64,000 bases of DNA from Rhodocyclales bacterium. GTDB taxonomy: Bacteria > Pseudomonadota > Gammaproteobacteria > Burkholderiales > Rhodocyclaceae. The stretch covers positions 1-64,000 of the forward strand of contig JAQGMG010000028.1 of the NCBI GenBank assembly GCA_028292485.1. The letters are read 5' to 3'. The notes under the pieces were generated by a model, which saw nothing but the letters and a program-made list of their open reading frames with translations, searched no databases and had not been told where the DNA came from. This document shows positions 28,231-37,669 of this stretch, piece after piece. Within the stretch, counting starts at the first letter, position 1. The number at the start of each line of letters is the position of its first letter. The translations under genes and the position numbers were made by a program.

Positions 28231-29514
28231 TCAGTCTCCCGATGCAGGGGGTGCGAGTGCAGCGCGGCGCTCCTGTGTGCGCCCCAGTGTGGCGGACAAG
28301 GCGAGCCACGCGAATACCACCGGCAGCGCGCACACGGCGACTGCGCCCAGCTTCAACCCGAGCGCGTGCATGCTGTCGAACATCCAGCCGTACAGCGCGT
28401 CCGAGCCACGATAAACGACAACGTCGATCAGGTTCTTCGCTTTGTATTTTTCTTCGCGGTCGACCACGGTGAAAAACAGCTGGCGCGCTGGATTGGCGAT
28501 TGCAAAGTTGGCCCAGCGCTGGACGACCTGGAACACCAGCACGACCGTGAGCGTGGGCACCAGCGCGAGCACGGCGAAACCAACGGCATACACCGCGGGC
28601 AGTGCGCTCGCGGCAATCGCCGTACCGAAACGCTTGAGCAGCGGCCCGGTCGCCACGACCTGGGTCAAAAGCGTCAGCACACTGACCGCAAGATCGACGC
28701 TCGCGAACACACGAGTCTGCGCACCCGCGCCATGCACGTTGGCGGATACGAGGTTGGCCTGCGCGAAATAAAGGATCGTCGCGCCGAACGACAGCAGGCT
28801 CACCCAAGCCGCGATGCCTAACAGATACGGCGAGCGCAGCACCTCGGTCAGCGCGGCAAACGCACTGCCGCCGATCCGCTGTTCGCCGTGGGTTTCATGC
28901 TGCGGCGTAGCGGCGACACGCTCAAGCCGGTACACGCACAAGACAGCGACTTCGAGCAGCACGGCGGCGACGATCAGAAGATTTGCCGGCCCGAGAGGCA
29001 CCGCCAGGGCGATCGTGATTGAAGGCCCGAGCAGCGCCCCTGCGGTACCGCCAGCGCCGATGAATCCGAACAGCCGCTTGCCTTGCTCGCTGGTGAAGAT
29101 GTCAGCCATGAACGACCAGAACACGGTGACGGCGAACAGGTTGAACACACTGACCCAGACGAAGAACATCCGGGCGATCAAAACCGGTTCGACCTTGAAG
29201 ATCAGCAACAGCCAGAAGAGAACGAGGTTCGCGACAAAAAAGTGATAGACGATCGGAATGAAACGCCGACGCGGGACTTTTGCGACAAGAGCCCCGTACA
29301 GCGGCTGGGCGACGAGTAGCGTGACGAAGGTCGCGGTGAACATCCACGGCAGCGCCTTGACGCCGCCGGCGATTCCCATCTGGTCGCGTAGCGGCCGGAG
29401 CACGTAATAGCCCGCGAGCAACATGAAGAAATAAGCGAAAGACCACAACGCCGCGCTGCGCTCGGCGGGCGTTGCGGGCATAACGCGTGAAATCCAGGAT
29501 GGCGCGCCGATCAT
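28231..29514 (-). CDS. MFS/NTT-like (ATP:ADP-exchanger-like) transporter
   Basis: The 427-residue protein has about 12 membrane helices. The start SFAYFFMLLAGYYVLRPLRDQMGIAGGV is the conserved opening of bacterial proteins related to NTP/NDP antiporters. Many free-living proteobacteria carry such a gene annotated as an MFS transporter, and a true nucleotide-exchange role is doubtful outside intracellular bacteria. It overlaps the upstream oxidoreductase gene by four bases and is followed two bases later by the AKR gene. The substrate is unknown. Confidence 0.85.
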   Translation of the reverse strand: MIGAPSWISRVMPATPAERSAALWSFAYFFMLLAGYYVLRPLRDQMGIAGGVKALPWMFTATFVTLLVAQPLYGALVAKVPRRRFIPIVYHFFVANLVLFWLLLIFKVEPVLIARMFFVWVSVFNLFAVTVFWSFMADIFTSEQGKRLFGFIGAGGTAGALLGPSITIALAVPLGPANLLIVAAVLLEVAVLCVYRLERVAATPQHETHGEQRIGGSAFAALTEVLRSPYLLGIAAWVSLLSFGATILYFAQANLVSANVHGAGAQTRVFASVDLAVSVLTLLTQVVATGPLLKRFGTAIAASALPAVYAVGFAVLALVPTLTVVLVFQVVQRWANFAIANPARQLFFTVVDREEKYKAKNLIDVVVYRGSDALYGWMFDSMHALGLKLGAVAVCALPVVFAWLALSATLGRTQERRAALAPPASGD

Positions 29515-30260
29515 GGTGCGAGCGACAGTGTTTTCCTGAGTTCAGCTGCGGTTACCGATTGGCCATAACCCGGCGCTCCGCGCTGAAAGCGAGCCGCGTC
29601 GACCAGCTTGCCGACCACCACCGGATCGAAACCAGCATCTTGCACGAGCGTTTGCGCCACTCTCACTGCTTCAGGGTCATCGCCAGCAATCGGCACCGCC
29701 AGACGCGGCTCAGGCCGGTTCGCCTCGCGCGCAAAGATCATGTATGACATCGTGTTGAACGCCCGCACGAGGCGCGTGCCAGGAAGGTATTTTTGCGACG
29801 TCACGCCAATCCCGTTACGTTCAATTTCCTGAGCGATGTCGCCGTCGCGCGATGCCACGGCGTTGCACGCATCGAGCATGATCTTGCCATTCAACGCTGC
29901 GCCGAAGTCGCGACCGATCTCGGGAAGTGCAGCGTAAGGTACGGCAATGAACATTACCTCGCCGAACCTGATCGCGTCTGCGACCGAACCGGCACGCGCC
30001 AGTGGCCCAAGCCCCGCGACGAAGTCCTTCAGCTCCTCAGGGTGACGCGAGGAAAAGAGCACAGGGTGGCCCGCCTTGACCCAAAGGCTACCGATCGCGC
30101 CACCCTCACGCCCCGATCCGATGATGCCGATCGGCAGCTTCGATTTGCCCGCCGATTGTGCGAACGCAGGCCATGGCTTGAGTGCCATGGCGACGCCGGT
30201 CAGGATGGGCGCCAGGAGCAAGTGGCGCCGCGTTACGTTTGTCGTCGGGATTTGTGCCAT
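29511..30260 (-). CDS. NADPH-dependent F420-reductase-like (NAD(P)-binding) protein with Tat-type signal
   Basis: The 249-residue product begins with TRRHLLLAPILTGVAMALKP, a TRRHL-type twin-arginine signal ending in AFAQSAG. It continues with a Rossmann fold, IGIIGSGREGGAIGSLWVKAGH, then VRAFNTMSY and the AGDDPEA segment. These are features of the F420-dependent NADP reductase/ketopantoate-like superfamily. F420 itself is not expected here, so the acceptor is unknown. It is the first gene of the three-gene operon. Like the AKR at its end, it carries an export signal that is odd for a NAD(P) enzyme. Confidence 0.83.
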   Translation of the reverse strand: MAQIPTTNVTRRHLLLAPILTGVAMALKPWPAFAQSAGKSKLPIGIIGSGREGGAIGSLWVKAGHPVLFSSRHPEELKDFVAGLGPLARAGSVADAIRFGEVMFIAVPYAALPEIGRDFGAALNGKIMLDACNAVASRDGDIAQEIERNGIGVTSQKYLPGTRLVRAFNTMSYMIFAREANRPEPRLAVPIAGDDPEAVRVAQTLVQDAGFDPVVVGKLVDAARFQRGAPGYGQSVTAAELRKTLSLAP

Positions 30261-30728
30261 CGATTCACCTCCACTTGGGTCGCTGAACGTAGTGCATGCC
30301 GGGCAAATGACGCAGATCCGGGCCGCGGGATCCGTCCGTTAGACTAGTACCTCGTGAGAAAATTTCAATGTCTGGCAGATTTTTGATCGCGCCGGCAGGC
30401 AGCCACAATGACTAAAAAGTAACTCTCTGGCGGTGGCAGTTGGAGGCTTGGCAAAACCCGGATTTCAAACTAATCGTTGAACGGTACCCGCTCATTTGCG
30501 AGATGCGCCCCGCATGCGCAGCCGGTCGGCAATGCTGACCATGGGGCGCGGAGCGGGGTTGGGGAAGAGGACCGCCGGGTCCAGCGCCACACTGGGCAAC
30601 TGGATCCCGGCCTTCGCCGGATGACGAGAGCGTTTCTGCTCCAATCTCAACGCCCTTCGCGCGTGCGGGGCTCAAGAGCTCATGCATCCTCAGCGCGATA
30701 AGCTATATGTCATGAGCCGTCAGCACAC
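30261..30728. other. intergenic region with degenerate repeat, no gene seen
   Basis: This region of 468 bases lies between the divergent oxidoreductase operon and the end of msrA. A partial REP-like piece (CTGGATCCCGGCCTTCGCCGG then ATGACG, about 30599-30626) and a GGGGTTGGGGA block are remnants of the intergenic repeat families. A short minus-strand frame covering part of it has no family and contains the repeat, so I do not call it. Confidence 0.4.
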
Positions 30729-31268
30729 TTACGCAGCGCGTTTCGGCAGGCGCCAGTTCGGCCGCACGAAGTGGCAGGTATAGCCATTCGGAATACGTTG
30801 CAGATAGTCCTGGTGCTCCGACTCGGCTTGCCAGAAGGGGCCGGCCGGCGCCACTTCGGTGACGACCTTGCCGGGCCACAGGCCGGATGCATTCACGTCG
30901 GCGATCGTGTCCTGCGCGACGCGCTTTTGCTCATCGCTTGTGTAATAGATGCCCGAGCGGTAACTCGCACCACGGTCATTGCCCTGGCGATTGGCCGTGC
31001 TCGGGTCATGGATCTGGAAAAAAAATTCGAGCAATTGACGGAAACTGATCTGCGACGGATCGAAAACGATCTCCATGCCTTCAGCATGCGTGCCATGGTT
31101 GCGATACGTCGCGTTCGGCACATCGCCACCCGTGTAACCCACACGTGTCGAGATCACGCCGGGCTGATGACGGATCAACTCCTGCATGCCCCAGAAACAG
31201 CCACCTGCCAGCACGGCACGTTCGGTCGCATTTGGATTCGTTGCATCGCTCATTACCTCATTCATCAC
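30729..31268 (-). CDS. msrA: peptide methionine-S-sulfoxide reductase MsrA
   Basis: MsrA repairs the S-epimer of methionine sulfoxide in proteins. The 179-residue product has the catalytic GCFWGMQE motif with its active Cys at about residue 24, [15 protein letters not shown] and the typical [11 protein letters not shown]. It has no signal peptide, so it acts in the cytoplasm. It follows msrB with a four-base ATGA overlap, so MsrB and MsrA are co-translated; in many bacteria the two are fused or adjacent. Confidence 0.96.
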   Translation of the reverse strand: MMNEVMSDATNPNATERAVLAGGCFWGMQELIRHQPGVISTRVGYTGGDVPNATYRNHGTHAEGMEIVFDPSQISFRQLLEFFFQIHDPSTANRQGNDRGASYRSGIYYTSDEQKRVAQDTIADVNASGLWPGKVVTEVAPAGPFWQAESEHQDYLQRIPNGYTCHFVRPNWRLPKRAA

Positions 31269-31711
31269 ACATCCTCCACCTGGTCGAGATAATCACCATA
31301 CCCTTGCGCCACCATGTCATCGCGGTGCACGAAGCGCAGCGAAGCCGAATTGATGCAATAGCGCAGCCCACCCCGGTCCTTCGGCCCGTCTTCGAACACA
31401 TGCCCCAAGTGGCTGTCGCCATTCGCCGAGCGCACTTCCGTGCGAGCCATGCCGTGCGAAACATCGCGCAATTCGGCGACGTTGGCCGGTTCGATAGGCT
31501 TGGTAAAGCTCGGCCAGCCGCAGCCGGATTCAAACTTGTCGCTGGAAGCAAACAGCGGCTCGCCTGACACAACGTCCACGTAGATACCGGGCGCCTTGTT
31601 GTCCAGGTACTCGCCAGTGCCGGGATACTCGGTACCGCTCTTCTGCGTAACGCGGAACTGCTCAGGCGTGAGGCGGGCAACGGCTTCGGGGGTCTTGCGA
31701 TAGTCGGGCAT
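31265..31711 (-). CDS. msrB: peptide methionine-R-sulfoxide reductase MsrB (zinc-less type)
   Basis: MsrB reduces the R-epimer of methionine sulfoxide. The ATG at 31711 has AGGAG seven bases upstream and gives 148 residues ([11 protein letters not shown]...). An in-frame ATG at 31804 would add 31 residues of no known domain. The catalytic Cys lies in [11 protein letters not shown] and the resolving Cys in ESGCGWPSF. The two CxxC zinc pairs of the zinc type are absent ([11 protein letters not shown] where zinc forms have CVVCG). It is the first gene of the msrB-msrA operon. Confidence 0.95.
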   Translation of the reverse strand: MPDYRKTPEAVARLTPEQFRVTQKSGTEYPGTGEYLDNKAPGIYVDVVSGEPLFASSDKFESGCGWPSFTKPIEPANVAELRDVSHGMARTEVRSANGDSHLGHVFEDGPKDRGGLRYCINSASLRFVHRDDMVAQGYGDYLDQVEDV

Positions 31712-31949
31712 TCGAGGCTCCTGCGTTGGGTCACGGAACAGCGAGGGAATAAGAGAATGCAAGCGCACAGTAGATGAGATGGCATCCATATCCGCAAGTT
31801 TCAAGCCGTCTCTGCAAGCGTAGACCGGAGCAGATTAGTAATCCTGACATTGTGCCGGCTACCCGCGCGCGCCGTGGCCAAGTGCGCGGCGCACGCAAAT
31901 CGCGCTATCGACATCTTGCGACCTGAGAATGGAGAGATATTTATTCGAC

Positions 31950-31971
31950 GGCTTTTCGGCCAAAGCTGCCA
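31950..31971 (+). repeat. left inverted repeat of the defence island
   Basis: GGCTTTTCGGCCAAAGCTGCCA matches the reverse complement of 41025-41046 in 20 of 22 positions. It also folds as a small hairpin by itself. It lies 64 bases beyond the end of the DUF2326 ATPase gene, and GC drops inside. Confidence 0.5.
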
Positions 31972-32034
31972 GTCAAAGTGGCAACCGACGAAGTCTGCTC
32001 AAGGTTCTTAGCGGACGTAGCGCACGGACTTCAA

Positions 32035-33810
32035 TCATCCAAAGCGGAAGCCGAATAGTCCGCCGTCTTCGGTGTGATCCGAAAGTCGGGTATCGAGAAC
32101 TGCAGCTCCTAGATCGGTCGACTCGTCAGCGGGTAAGCGATCGAAGATGTCAGAGTTCATCGTGACGATGTACTGCTGCTGAAGCCTCTCGCTGGTCTTC
32201 TTGCCCAGGCGCAACGCTCCAGCAACCTGGCGCTCATCGACGCCATCGAAGAGGTGGCTGTCGTGGATCAAGAATCCCGGACCACCGTAGCGCTTCGTCA
32301 CGATCTGCAGCAGCGCTAGGTCGAAGCACAAGATCTCCATGTTGGCGATCCCGCCACCGCGGTCCCCTTCGATCGAGATGCCGAACTCAGGTCCATTTTC
32401 GGTGGCCTCGACCACGAAGCGGCCTGCGCGATCGTCGTACAGCTCAGCGATTGCATCAGCAATGATTAGGATCGCTTCATGAAGCGCCTTTTCCCGCACA
32501 CGATGGTCCTCCTGGAGCTTACGCTTCAGCTCCGCCCGGTCGATGTCGAGCTTCGTGGACTCGCCCTCGAGAGCCTCCGCTGCCTTGAAGCGCTCGCGCA
32601 GCGATGCGGCGTTTGCTTCGACATCTGCCAAGTCGCGCTGCATCGCCAGAAAGTCGTCGAGCGCCCCCCGTCCCTGCAGTGTGCGCAGAATGTTGCTGCG
32701 CTCTTCATCGAGGCGGCCGAGGCCGCTTTCCACGGCCGCATTACGGGCGCGCACATCGCTGATTTCTTGCTCGAGATGAATGCGGCGATTGGCAACCACA
32801 GACTCGTAGAAGCTGCTCACGTCATCGAAACGGCGTAGAGCGACACCTGGCAGTTCAATGCCGGCCGCAGCGTAGAGTTGTTGGATGTCAGAGCGCTGTG
32901 GTGGCCGCTCCGATTGAAGCGCCTCCTGAAGATGATCAAGCGTCTCGTTCAGTGTGACCGATTGCCGGGTCAGCGTCTGCATCTCGGTCTTGATCTGCCC
33001 CGCGCGCTTCGAAAGGGACTTGTAGCTGTCAAGCACTTCAAACTGCACCAGGCTCTGCCGCAGCTTGCTGGCTTTCGCTTCGGCAATCGTTACCTGCGGG
33101 CGCAACTCCGCGACCGTGCCGATCACCGAACCGAGCGCACCGATCTTGACGGCCTTTTTCAGCTCTTCCAGTGTCTTTTCGCGTGCGCGAATCTTGTTGA
33201 AGTCGAACGGAATTTGCCAATCGAGGCCAAACAAGTACGAAAGGTTGACCTGCCAGTCCCATCGCTGTTGCTTCTCTGCCTGACGCTCGGGGCTGATGAA
33301 GCCCCCCGAATTCCTGCGCCGCACGAAGTAGGAGAACATCGAGCGGAAGGTCGGTGTGAATGACTCGTCAAAGAGCGTACCGCGCTCGTCTGCTGGCAGC
33401 CCGAACATGGCGTGGCCGAGGAATACTCGCCAGTTCACGTTGGAGACATAGAACCGCTCACTGGCCTTGTCAAACTTGCGCGGAATGTCCGTGCGCTCTT
33501 CGCCGCCGCTGATCAGGAATACCTTGGACGGGTCGGAGCCCGCGCGAGCGACCGTCAGCAGTTCGCCGTCGATACGGAACGTGCCCTTGAAGGTGTGCTC
33601 GACAAGCTCGTCTAGACGGAAGAGCGAGTCCTTTTCGCAGTCCGCCCCCAGCAGGAAATGGATGACCTCAATGAGGCTTGTCTTGCCGGCGCTGTTGCGG
33701 GTCTGCTTATCAGTCGAGTTTGCCGTCCGATCAGAGAGCAGTACGTTCAGTCCGGGGTGAAACGTCACGGCCTTGAATGTCTTCAGCGAGCTTTCGATTG
33801 AGACGATCAT
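32035..33810 (-). CDS. ABC-3C system ATPase (DUF2326, SMC-like)
   Basis: The 591-residue ATPase is SMC/RecN-like. Walker A is NSAGKTSLIEV (39-49), two long heptad-rich helical stretches (about 205-300 and 345-455) form a coiled coil, and the C-terminal half has the DUF2326 region with LLQIVTKRYGGPGFLIHDSHLFDGVDERQ as Walker B/dimer segment. Known ABC-3C systems combine such an ATPase with a small middle component and a nuclease or other effector. It is the third gene of a three-gene operon, overlapping the middle component by four bases. It is likely a defence or conflict protein; phage activity is inferred. Confidence 0.88.
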   Translation of the reverse strand: MIVSIESSLKTFKAVTFHPGLNVLLSDRTANSTDKQTRNSAGKTSLIEVIHFLLGADCEKDSLFRLDELVEHTFKGTFRIDGELLTVARAGSDPSKVFLISGGEERTDIPRKFDKASERFYVSNVNWRVFLGHAMFGLPADERGTLFDESFTPTFRSMFSYFVRRRNSGGFISPERQAEKQQRWDWQVNLSYLFGLDWQIPFDFNKIRAREKTLEELKKAVKIGALGSVIGTVAELRPQVTIAEAKASKLRQSLVQFEVLDSYKSLSKRAGQIKTEMQTLTRQSVTLNETLDHLQEALQSERPPQRSDIQQLYAAAGIELPGVALRRFDDVSSFYESVVANRRIHLEQEISDVRARNAAVESGLGRLDEERSNILRTLQGRGALDDFLAMQRDLADVEANAASLRERFKAAEALEGESTKLDIDRAELKRKLQEDHRVREKALHEAILIIADAIAELYDDRAGRFVVEATENGPEFGISIEGDRGGGIANMEILCFDLALLQIVTKRYGGPGFLIHDSHLFDGVDERQVAGALRLGKKTSERLQQQYIVTMNSDIFDRLPADESTDLGAAVLDTRLSDHTEDGGLFGFRFG

Positions 33811-34055
33811 GCCGTGTGCTCGCCATAGACGATGCCGTCCCGATAGTCGATGGCCGAGATGGCATACAAAAGGTTAAGCGCGAGAACGAACCAGTCAAAG
33901 GAGACCAGCGCGTCCGCGGCCTTGTAGATCTGCCCCCCGCGCACACAATCCCAGAGGGCGGACACCGACCGGGGCTCCTCAAGGTACTTGAGGATTTCGC
34001 CTCCAATGGTGATCAGCGCCCGGTCATGCGGCAGGTACTTGGTCGGCAGGATCAT
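33807..34055 (-). CDS. ABC-3C system middle component (MC6-like)
   Basis: The 82-residue protein reads PTKYLPHDRALITIGGEIL, LEEPRSVSALWD, SFDWFVLALNLLYAISAIDYRDGIVY. This wHTH-like small protein matches the middle component 6 type of ABC-3C systems, which bridges ATPase and effector. It overlaps both neighbours by four bases, so the three proteins are made in fixed ratio. It has no catalytic motif. Confidence 0.85.
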   Translation of the reverse strand: MILPTKYLPHDRALITIGGEILKYLEEPRSVSALWDCVRGGQIYKAADALVSFDWFVLALNLLYAISAIDYRDGIVYGEHTA

Positions 34056-35032
34056 GGCGTTACCGTGGCGACGGGCTCACGCTCGAAGATGTCGCAATTC
34101 TCGAAAAGAAAGGCCAGCAGAGATTGCGCTGCCACCTGCTTTTGCGGCGGAACGCTGCCGATGCCCGTGACCAGTTCATACAGCGACGCCATGATGTCGC
34201 CCGGACTGAGAAGCTGCGCCTTCAGATAGTCGTACCGATCGCGGAAGAGCTTGGCAATACGTTCGCCTGTTAGCGGGTCCGGGTGGCGGTCGAAGTACTT
34301 ACCGACGAGATGGGCGTTCTTCCAGCCGCCGGCGATAAGCTGCTTCCAGTGGTTCGGCAGATTGTTGTAAGTCAGTTTATGGAGAGGGACTGGGCGCAGG
34401 TCCTGTGAGTCGAAGTCGATGGCATCAGCCTCGCGGCGCAGATGCTGAACAAGGTCTCGTAACGCCGCTGCGTCGAGGGTAGCGGCATCGGCATCGGACG
34501 CAGCTGGGCCGAGCACGGATTCGATCTGGAACGGTTGCAGATGAAAGACGCGTTCCGAGAAGCCCTCCATTCCCACGAAACCGAACGCGAGCGCGGGATT
34601 GGCAACCTTGAGCGTTTCCATAGTCGTCAACGCCTCGACGGGCAGACCGTCGGCGATGTTGTGCACCATGTGCCACTCTTTCATGATGGCTGTCAAATTC
34701 TTCGACGCTTTAGCGAAATCATCCGTCATTTTGGTAGTTAACGTGGCAACCTGCTTCAACTCGCCGGCCAGTGCCCCATAACACTGAAAGAGCTGCCCGT
34801 TCGATTGCAAGTAGCCATCGCATCCTTTGTCGCCAAGAGCACCATATGGGCGAACGCGCACAAAGTCGTCGCCATGTAGAAGGCCCATGATGGTCGAGAA
34901 AAAGTCTTGGAACGCATCGCTATTGCACTTGCGCAGCTTGAGTTCAAGCGCGATCCGCCAGTAGTAGCGCTGACTGGCAGTGAATGGATCAACGCCTGTC
35001 GTCCCTCCGTGGGTGCTCGGCATCGAAGTCAT
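34052..35032 (-). CDS. ABC-3C system effector with REase-like N-terminal domain
   Basis: The 326-residue effector has an N-terminal segment FQDFFSTIMGLL, then GALGDKGCDGYL and GQLFQCYG. This D...D...QxY pattern is that of restriction-endonuclease-fold nucleases (D68, D72, Q83 with E30 a possible acid). The C-terminal about 200 residues are helical and probably bind the middle component. It is the first gene of the operon. The ATG at 35032 is weakly supported by an RBS; another in-frame ATG is at 35023. The nuclease reading is by motif; the target is unknown. Confidence 0.82.
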   Translation of the reverse strand: MTSMPSTHGGTTGVDPFTASQRYYWRIALELKLRKCNSDAFQDFFSTIMGLLHGDDFVRVRPYGALGDKGCDGYLQSNGQLFQCYGALAGELKQVATLTTKMTDDFAKASKNLTAIMKEWHMVHNIADGLPVEALTTMETLKVANPALAFGFVGMEGFSERVFHLQPFQIESVLGPAASDADAATLDAAALRDLVQHLRREADAIDFDSQDLRPVPLHKLTYNNLPNHWKQLIAGGWKNAHLVGKYFDRHPDPLTGERIAKLFRDRYDYLKAQLLSPGDIMASLYELVTGIGSVPPQKQVAAQSLLAFLFENCDIFEREPVATVTP

Positions 35033-35524
35033 TCGATTACAGCTATGTTGGCGTCCAGCCCGGCGAAGGGCCGCACCGTGGCCGATAAAACTACTCTCTC
35101 CCTTTTCATCGCTGCTCCTTCTGACGTTTGCATTGTATTGGACTACAGCCGGTTACACGCTGCTTTCGCTGCTCAGCGTTCGCTCATGGCATGCAGCTTT
35201 ACCGTCCGCAGGGGCCGACGACGTGTCACATGACATTGTCGTTCAGCACCAACGTTCACAGTTCGGCCTAAGCGGCCGTTAGTTTTCGCGACGTTGAACG
35301 GCAGCTATTAGCAGGGAGCCTACCATCGACTCACGCGCCAGAAAGCTGTTGTTGTCCATAAAAGAATATTGGCATATATTCAGATTTTTCTGCTGTCATG
35401 AACGATTGCCCTGCTGATTCAATCTAGCTCTCAACGAAAACGATGACACAGATCGTTCCTTTGAATTCATATTCAATCAGGGCTTCGTAGTAGCACATCT
35501 CGAAGGGGTATGGGGAATGCAGCC
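35033..35524. other. divergent intergenic region with two inverted repeats
   Basis: This region of 492 bases lies between ABC-3C (minus) and PHP-ATPase (plus). GAATAT-TGGCAT-ATATTC (35364-35381) and TTGAAT-TCAT-ATTCAA (35461-35476) are perfect 6-bp inverted repeats on the PHP side. They could be operators, since a defence locus normally needs tight control, but no regulator gene is present. A GGCC-TAAGC-GGCC hairpin lies near 35264-35276. There is no gene otherwise. Confidence 0.4.
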
Positions 35525-37669
35525 ATGAAGATCGACATACATACGCACACGAGAAAATGCAAATCAGGTGACGCGTCTACGAGAGAAATTTCCCCAGAAG
35601 ACTTCTGCGAAAAAATCTTGTCGACGGAGGTCAGAGTCATTGCTATCACCAATCACAATGTTTTCGACTTTGATCAATTCGAGAAGATCGTGACTCGTTT
35701 GGGGGAGGACGCCCAAGCTTGGCCTGGAGTTGAACTTGATGTCCATGACAGCGGATCGAGGGGTCACTTGTTAGTTATCGTTTCACCGAGACTAGCGAAA
35801 GACTTTTCTGCGGCAGTCGACGAACTAACCAAGGGTTCCCATCCAGACAACTTTACAGCAACGATGGAGGAGGTTCTGGAGACGTTCGACGTATTCAAGC
35901 CGCTATACGTTGCGCACTACAAACAGAAGAAGCCCAACCTATCGGACGAGATGCTAGAGGTGCTGGAGAGGAGAACCAAGAGCCCGGAATGTGTGCTCAA
36001 AGAGGTGACCAATTCAATTTCGGCAGGCATCTATATCTCGCATGGGCACTCTTCCATTTACGGATCCGATATCCACGACTGGGGGAAGTACGAACAGCTA
36101 GCTCAGCATTTGCCTGACCTTCGGCTTCCTGTCGATAGCTTTGAGCATTTTTGCCTGCTGTTGAAAAAGGATCCAACGACAATCAATACGGTGCTAGATC
36201 GAAAGACGTCCGAGGATCTGGTTCTGCTCCCTTTTGACGACGGCTCGAGTTTGGAAATCAAGGCATTTAACGATATCAATGTCATATTTGGGCCGAAAGG
36301 TACGGGCAAATCCTGCATTCTGAAAGCCATTGCCAAGCACTACTCAGGGAGCGGGATCGATGCGACAGTCTATGAATCCGCGAGTGATCGCATAGATGAT
36401 ATTTTCGATATCAAAGGTAAAGATCTGACAATCAATCTTAATACGCATGGCATCGAATACTGCACGGACGAGATCAAAGCGCTGCGAAACGCGAATGAGG
36501 TCACAGTTACGAGCCTCAGCAAATACGTGATCCACTTCGCGGCGAAGAGTACAAACAGAAACGCGAAGAAGATACTGCTCAAAGACATTGAGCCAGAGGA
36601 AGAGAGCGGTGCTAGACGCGGGTTTACTGAATTTAACGAGGCGGCGAAAACGACGGCAGCATTTTTGGAATTTCTGGCCAAAAGTCCGGCCGTCAAGAAG
36701 GAGCTTGGCGAAGAGGAACTGAAGGAAGTTGCTCGAATCCTGTCAGAACTTCTGGAGCGCCTGCTCGGAAAGGAGTGGAGCAACTTTTTGGGCTGGAAAG
36801 AAATTTATTTGATGAACTCAGCAATCACGGTTTTCCGCAGGGAGGTAGAGCGGAAAACGGGATCACCAGCCAAACCGACAACAACAGGTTTTCGTGACTA
36901 CGCGATGAATCGCATTGAGATCGAAGTCAACGCCTCCAGGATTGTTAAGAGCCTAGACACTGAGATTCCTATGCAAACCGAGCTTGTTGGGAATCTCGGC
37001 TCAAACAAAGGGGATTTGCAGTTCCTGTCGGAATTTAAGTTCCAAAGCGGCTCCATTACGGATAGCGCAATGTTCAGCCTGACAGGAGTTAAGAAAGGGC
37101 CGCAGAAGAGGTTTGCCATCTGTGTCAGGAAGATACTCAAGCACGCCTATGCAGATGATCTGTTTCAGTGCATTTCCGAACTCAATGAGATTGAAGACGT
37201 GGAAGCTATCGAAACAGTCCTTGAGTTGCTTCTGTTCAAAAGATACTTTGCACTAGACGGGCTACGCTACTCGCCGTCGAGTGGGGAGTCCTCGATGGTC
37301 ATGTTGCAAAAAGAGCTGGGGACGGACAAAGAGGTCTACATTCTGGACGAGCCAGAGAGGAGTCTAGGCAATGAATATATAAATGACGTTATCGTACCGC
37401 TAATCAAGGAGCGCGCGCGGTCAGGCAAAAGGGTGTTCATTTCAACGCACGACGCAAATATTGCCGTGCGGACCCTCCCTTACAGTTCGATTTACCGAAG
37501 CCACGGTCCGACGGGCTATAGCACCTATGTAGGCAATCCCTTCACGAACAACCTAGTGAATCTGGATGATGTCGGTGATCAGCTTGATTGGAAGAAGATC
37601 AGCATGAGAACCCTTGAAGGTGGGGAAGAAGCATTTGGCGAGCGAGGAAAGATCTATGGAAACACTTAA
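35525..37669 (+). CDS. PHP-phosphoesterase/ABC-ATPase fusion, putative defence protein
   Basis: The 714-residue protein joins two domains. An N-terminal PHP domain (about 1-200) has the metal motifs IDIHTHT (H6, H8), ITNHN (H44), PGVELD (E70), VAHYKQ (H131) and GSDIHDW (D182, H184). A C-terminal ABC/SMC-type ATPase has Walker A GPKGTGKS (256-263), a SSGESS signature, Walker B VYILDEPERS and the H-loop STHDAN. PHP domains cleave phosphodiesters or phosphomonoesters, so this fits an ATPase-gated nuclease or phosphatase. GC is lower than around it. I chose the ATG at 35525 (MKIDIHTHT); an ATG at 35510 is nearly on top of the AAGGGG RBS. A small gene overlaps its 3' end. Confidence 0.82.
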   Translation: MKIDIHTHTRKCKSGDASTREISPEDFCEKILSTEVRVIAITNHNVFDFDQFEKIVTRLGEDAQAWPGVELDVHDSGSRGHLLVIVSPRLAKDFSAAVDELTKGSHPDNFTATMEEVLETFDVFKPLYVAHYKQKKPNLSDEMLEVLERRTKSPECVLKEVTNSISAGIYISHGHSSIYGSDIHDWGKYEQLAQHLPDLRLPVDSFEHFCLLLKKDPTTINTVLDRKTSEDLVLLPFDDGSSLEIKAFNDINVIFGPKGTGKSCILKAIAKHYSGSGIDATVYESASDRIDDIFDIKGKDLTINLNTHGIEYCTDEIKALRNANEVTVTSLSKYVIHFAAKSTNRNAKKILLKDIEPEEESGARRGFTEFNEAAKTTAAFLEFLAKSPAVKKELGEEELKEVARILSELLERLLGKEWSNFLGWKEIYLMNSAITVFRREVERKTGSPAKPTTTGFRDYAMNRIEIEVNASRIVKSLDTEIPMQTELVGNLGSNKGDLQFLSEFKFQSGSITDSAMFSLTGVKKGPQKRFAICVRKILKHAYADDLFQCISELNEIEDVEAIETVLELLLFKRYFALDGLRYSPSSGESSMVMLQKELGTDKEVYILDEPERSLGNEYINDVIVPLIKERARSGKRVFISTHDANIAVRTLPYSSIYRSHGPTGYSTYVGNPFTNNLVNLDDVGDQLDWKKISMRTLEGGEEAFGERGKIYGNT

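Noticed and set aside
30412-30687. 91-codon minus-strand frame in the gap before msrA
   Set aside because: It contains degenerate intergenic repeat sequence and no domain or RBS.
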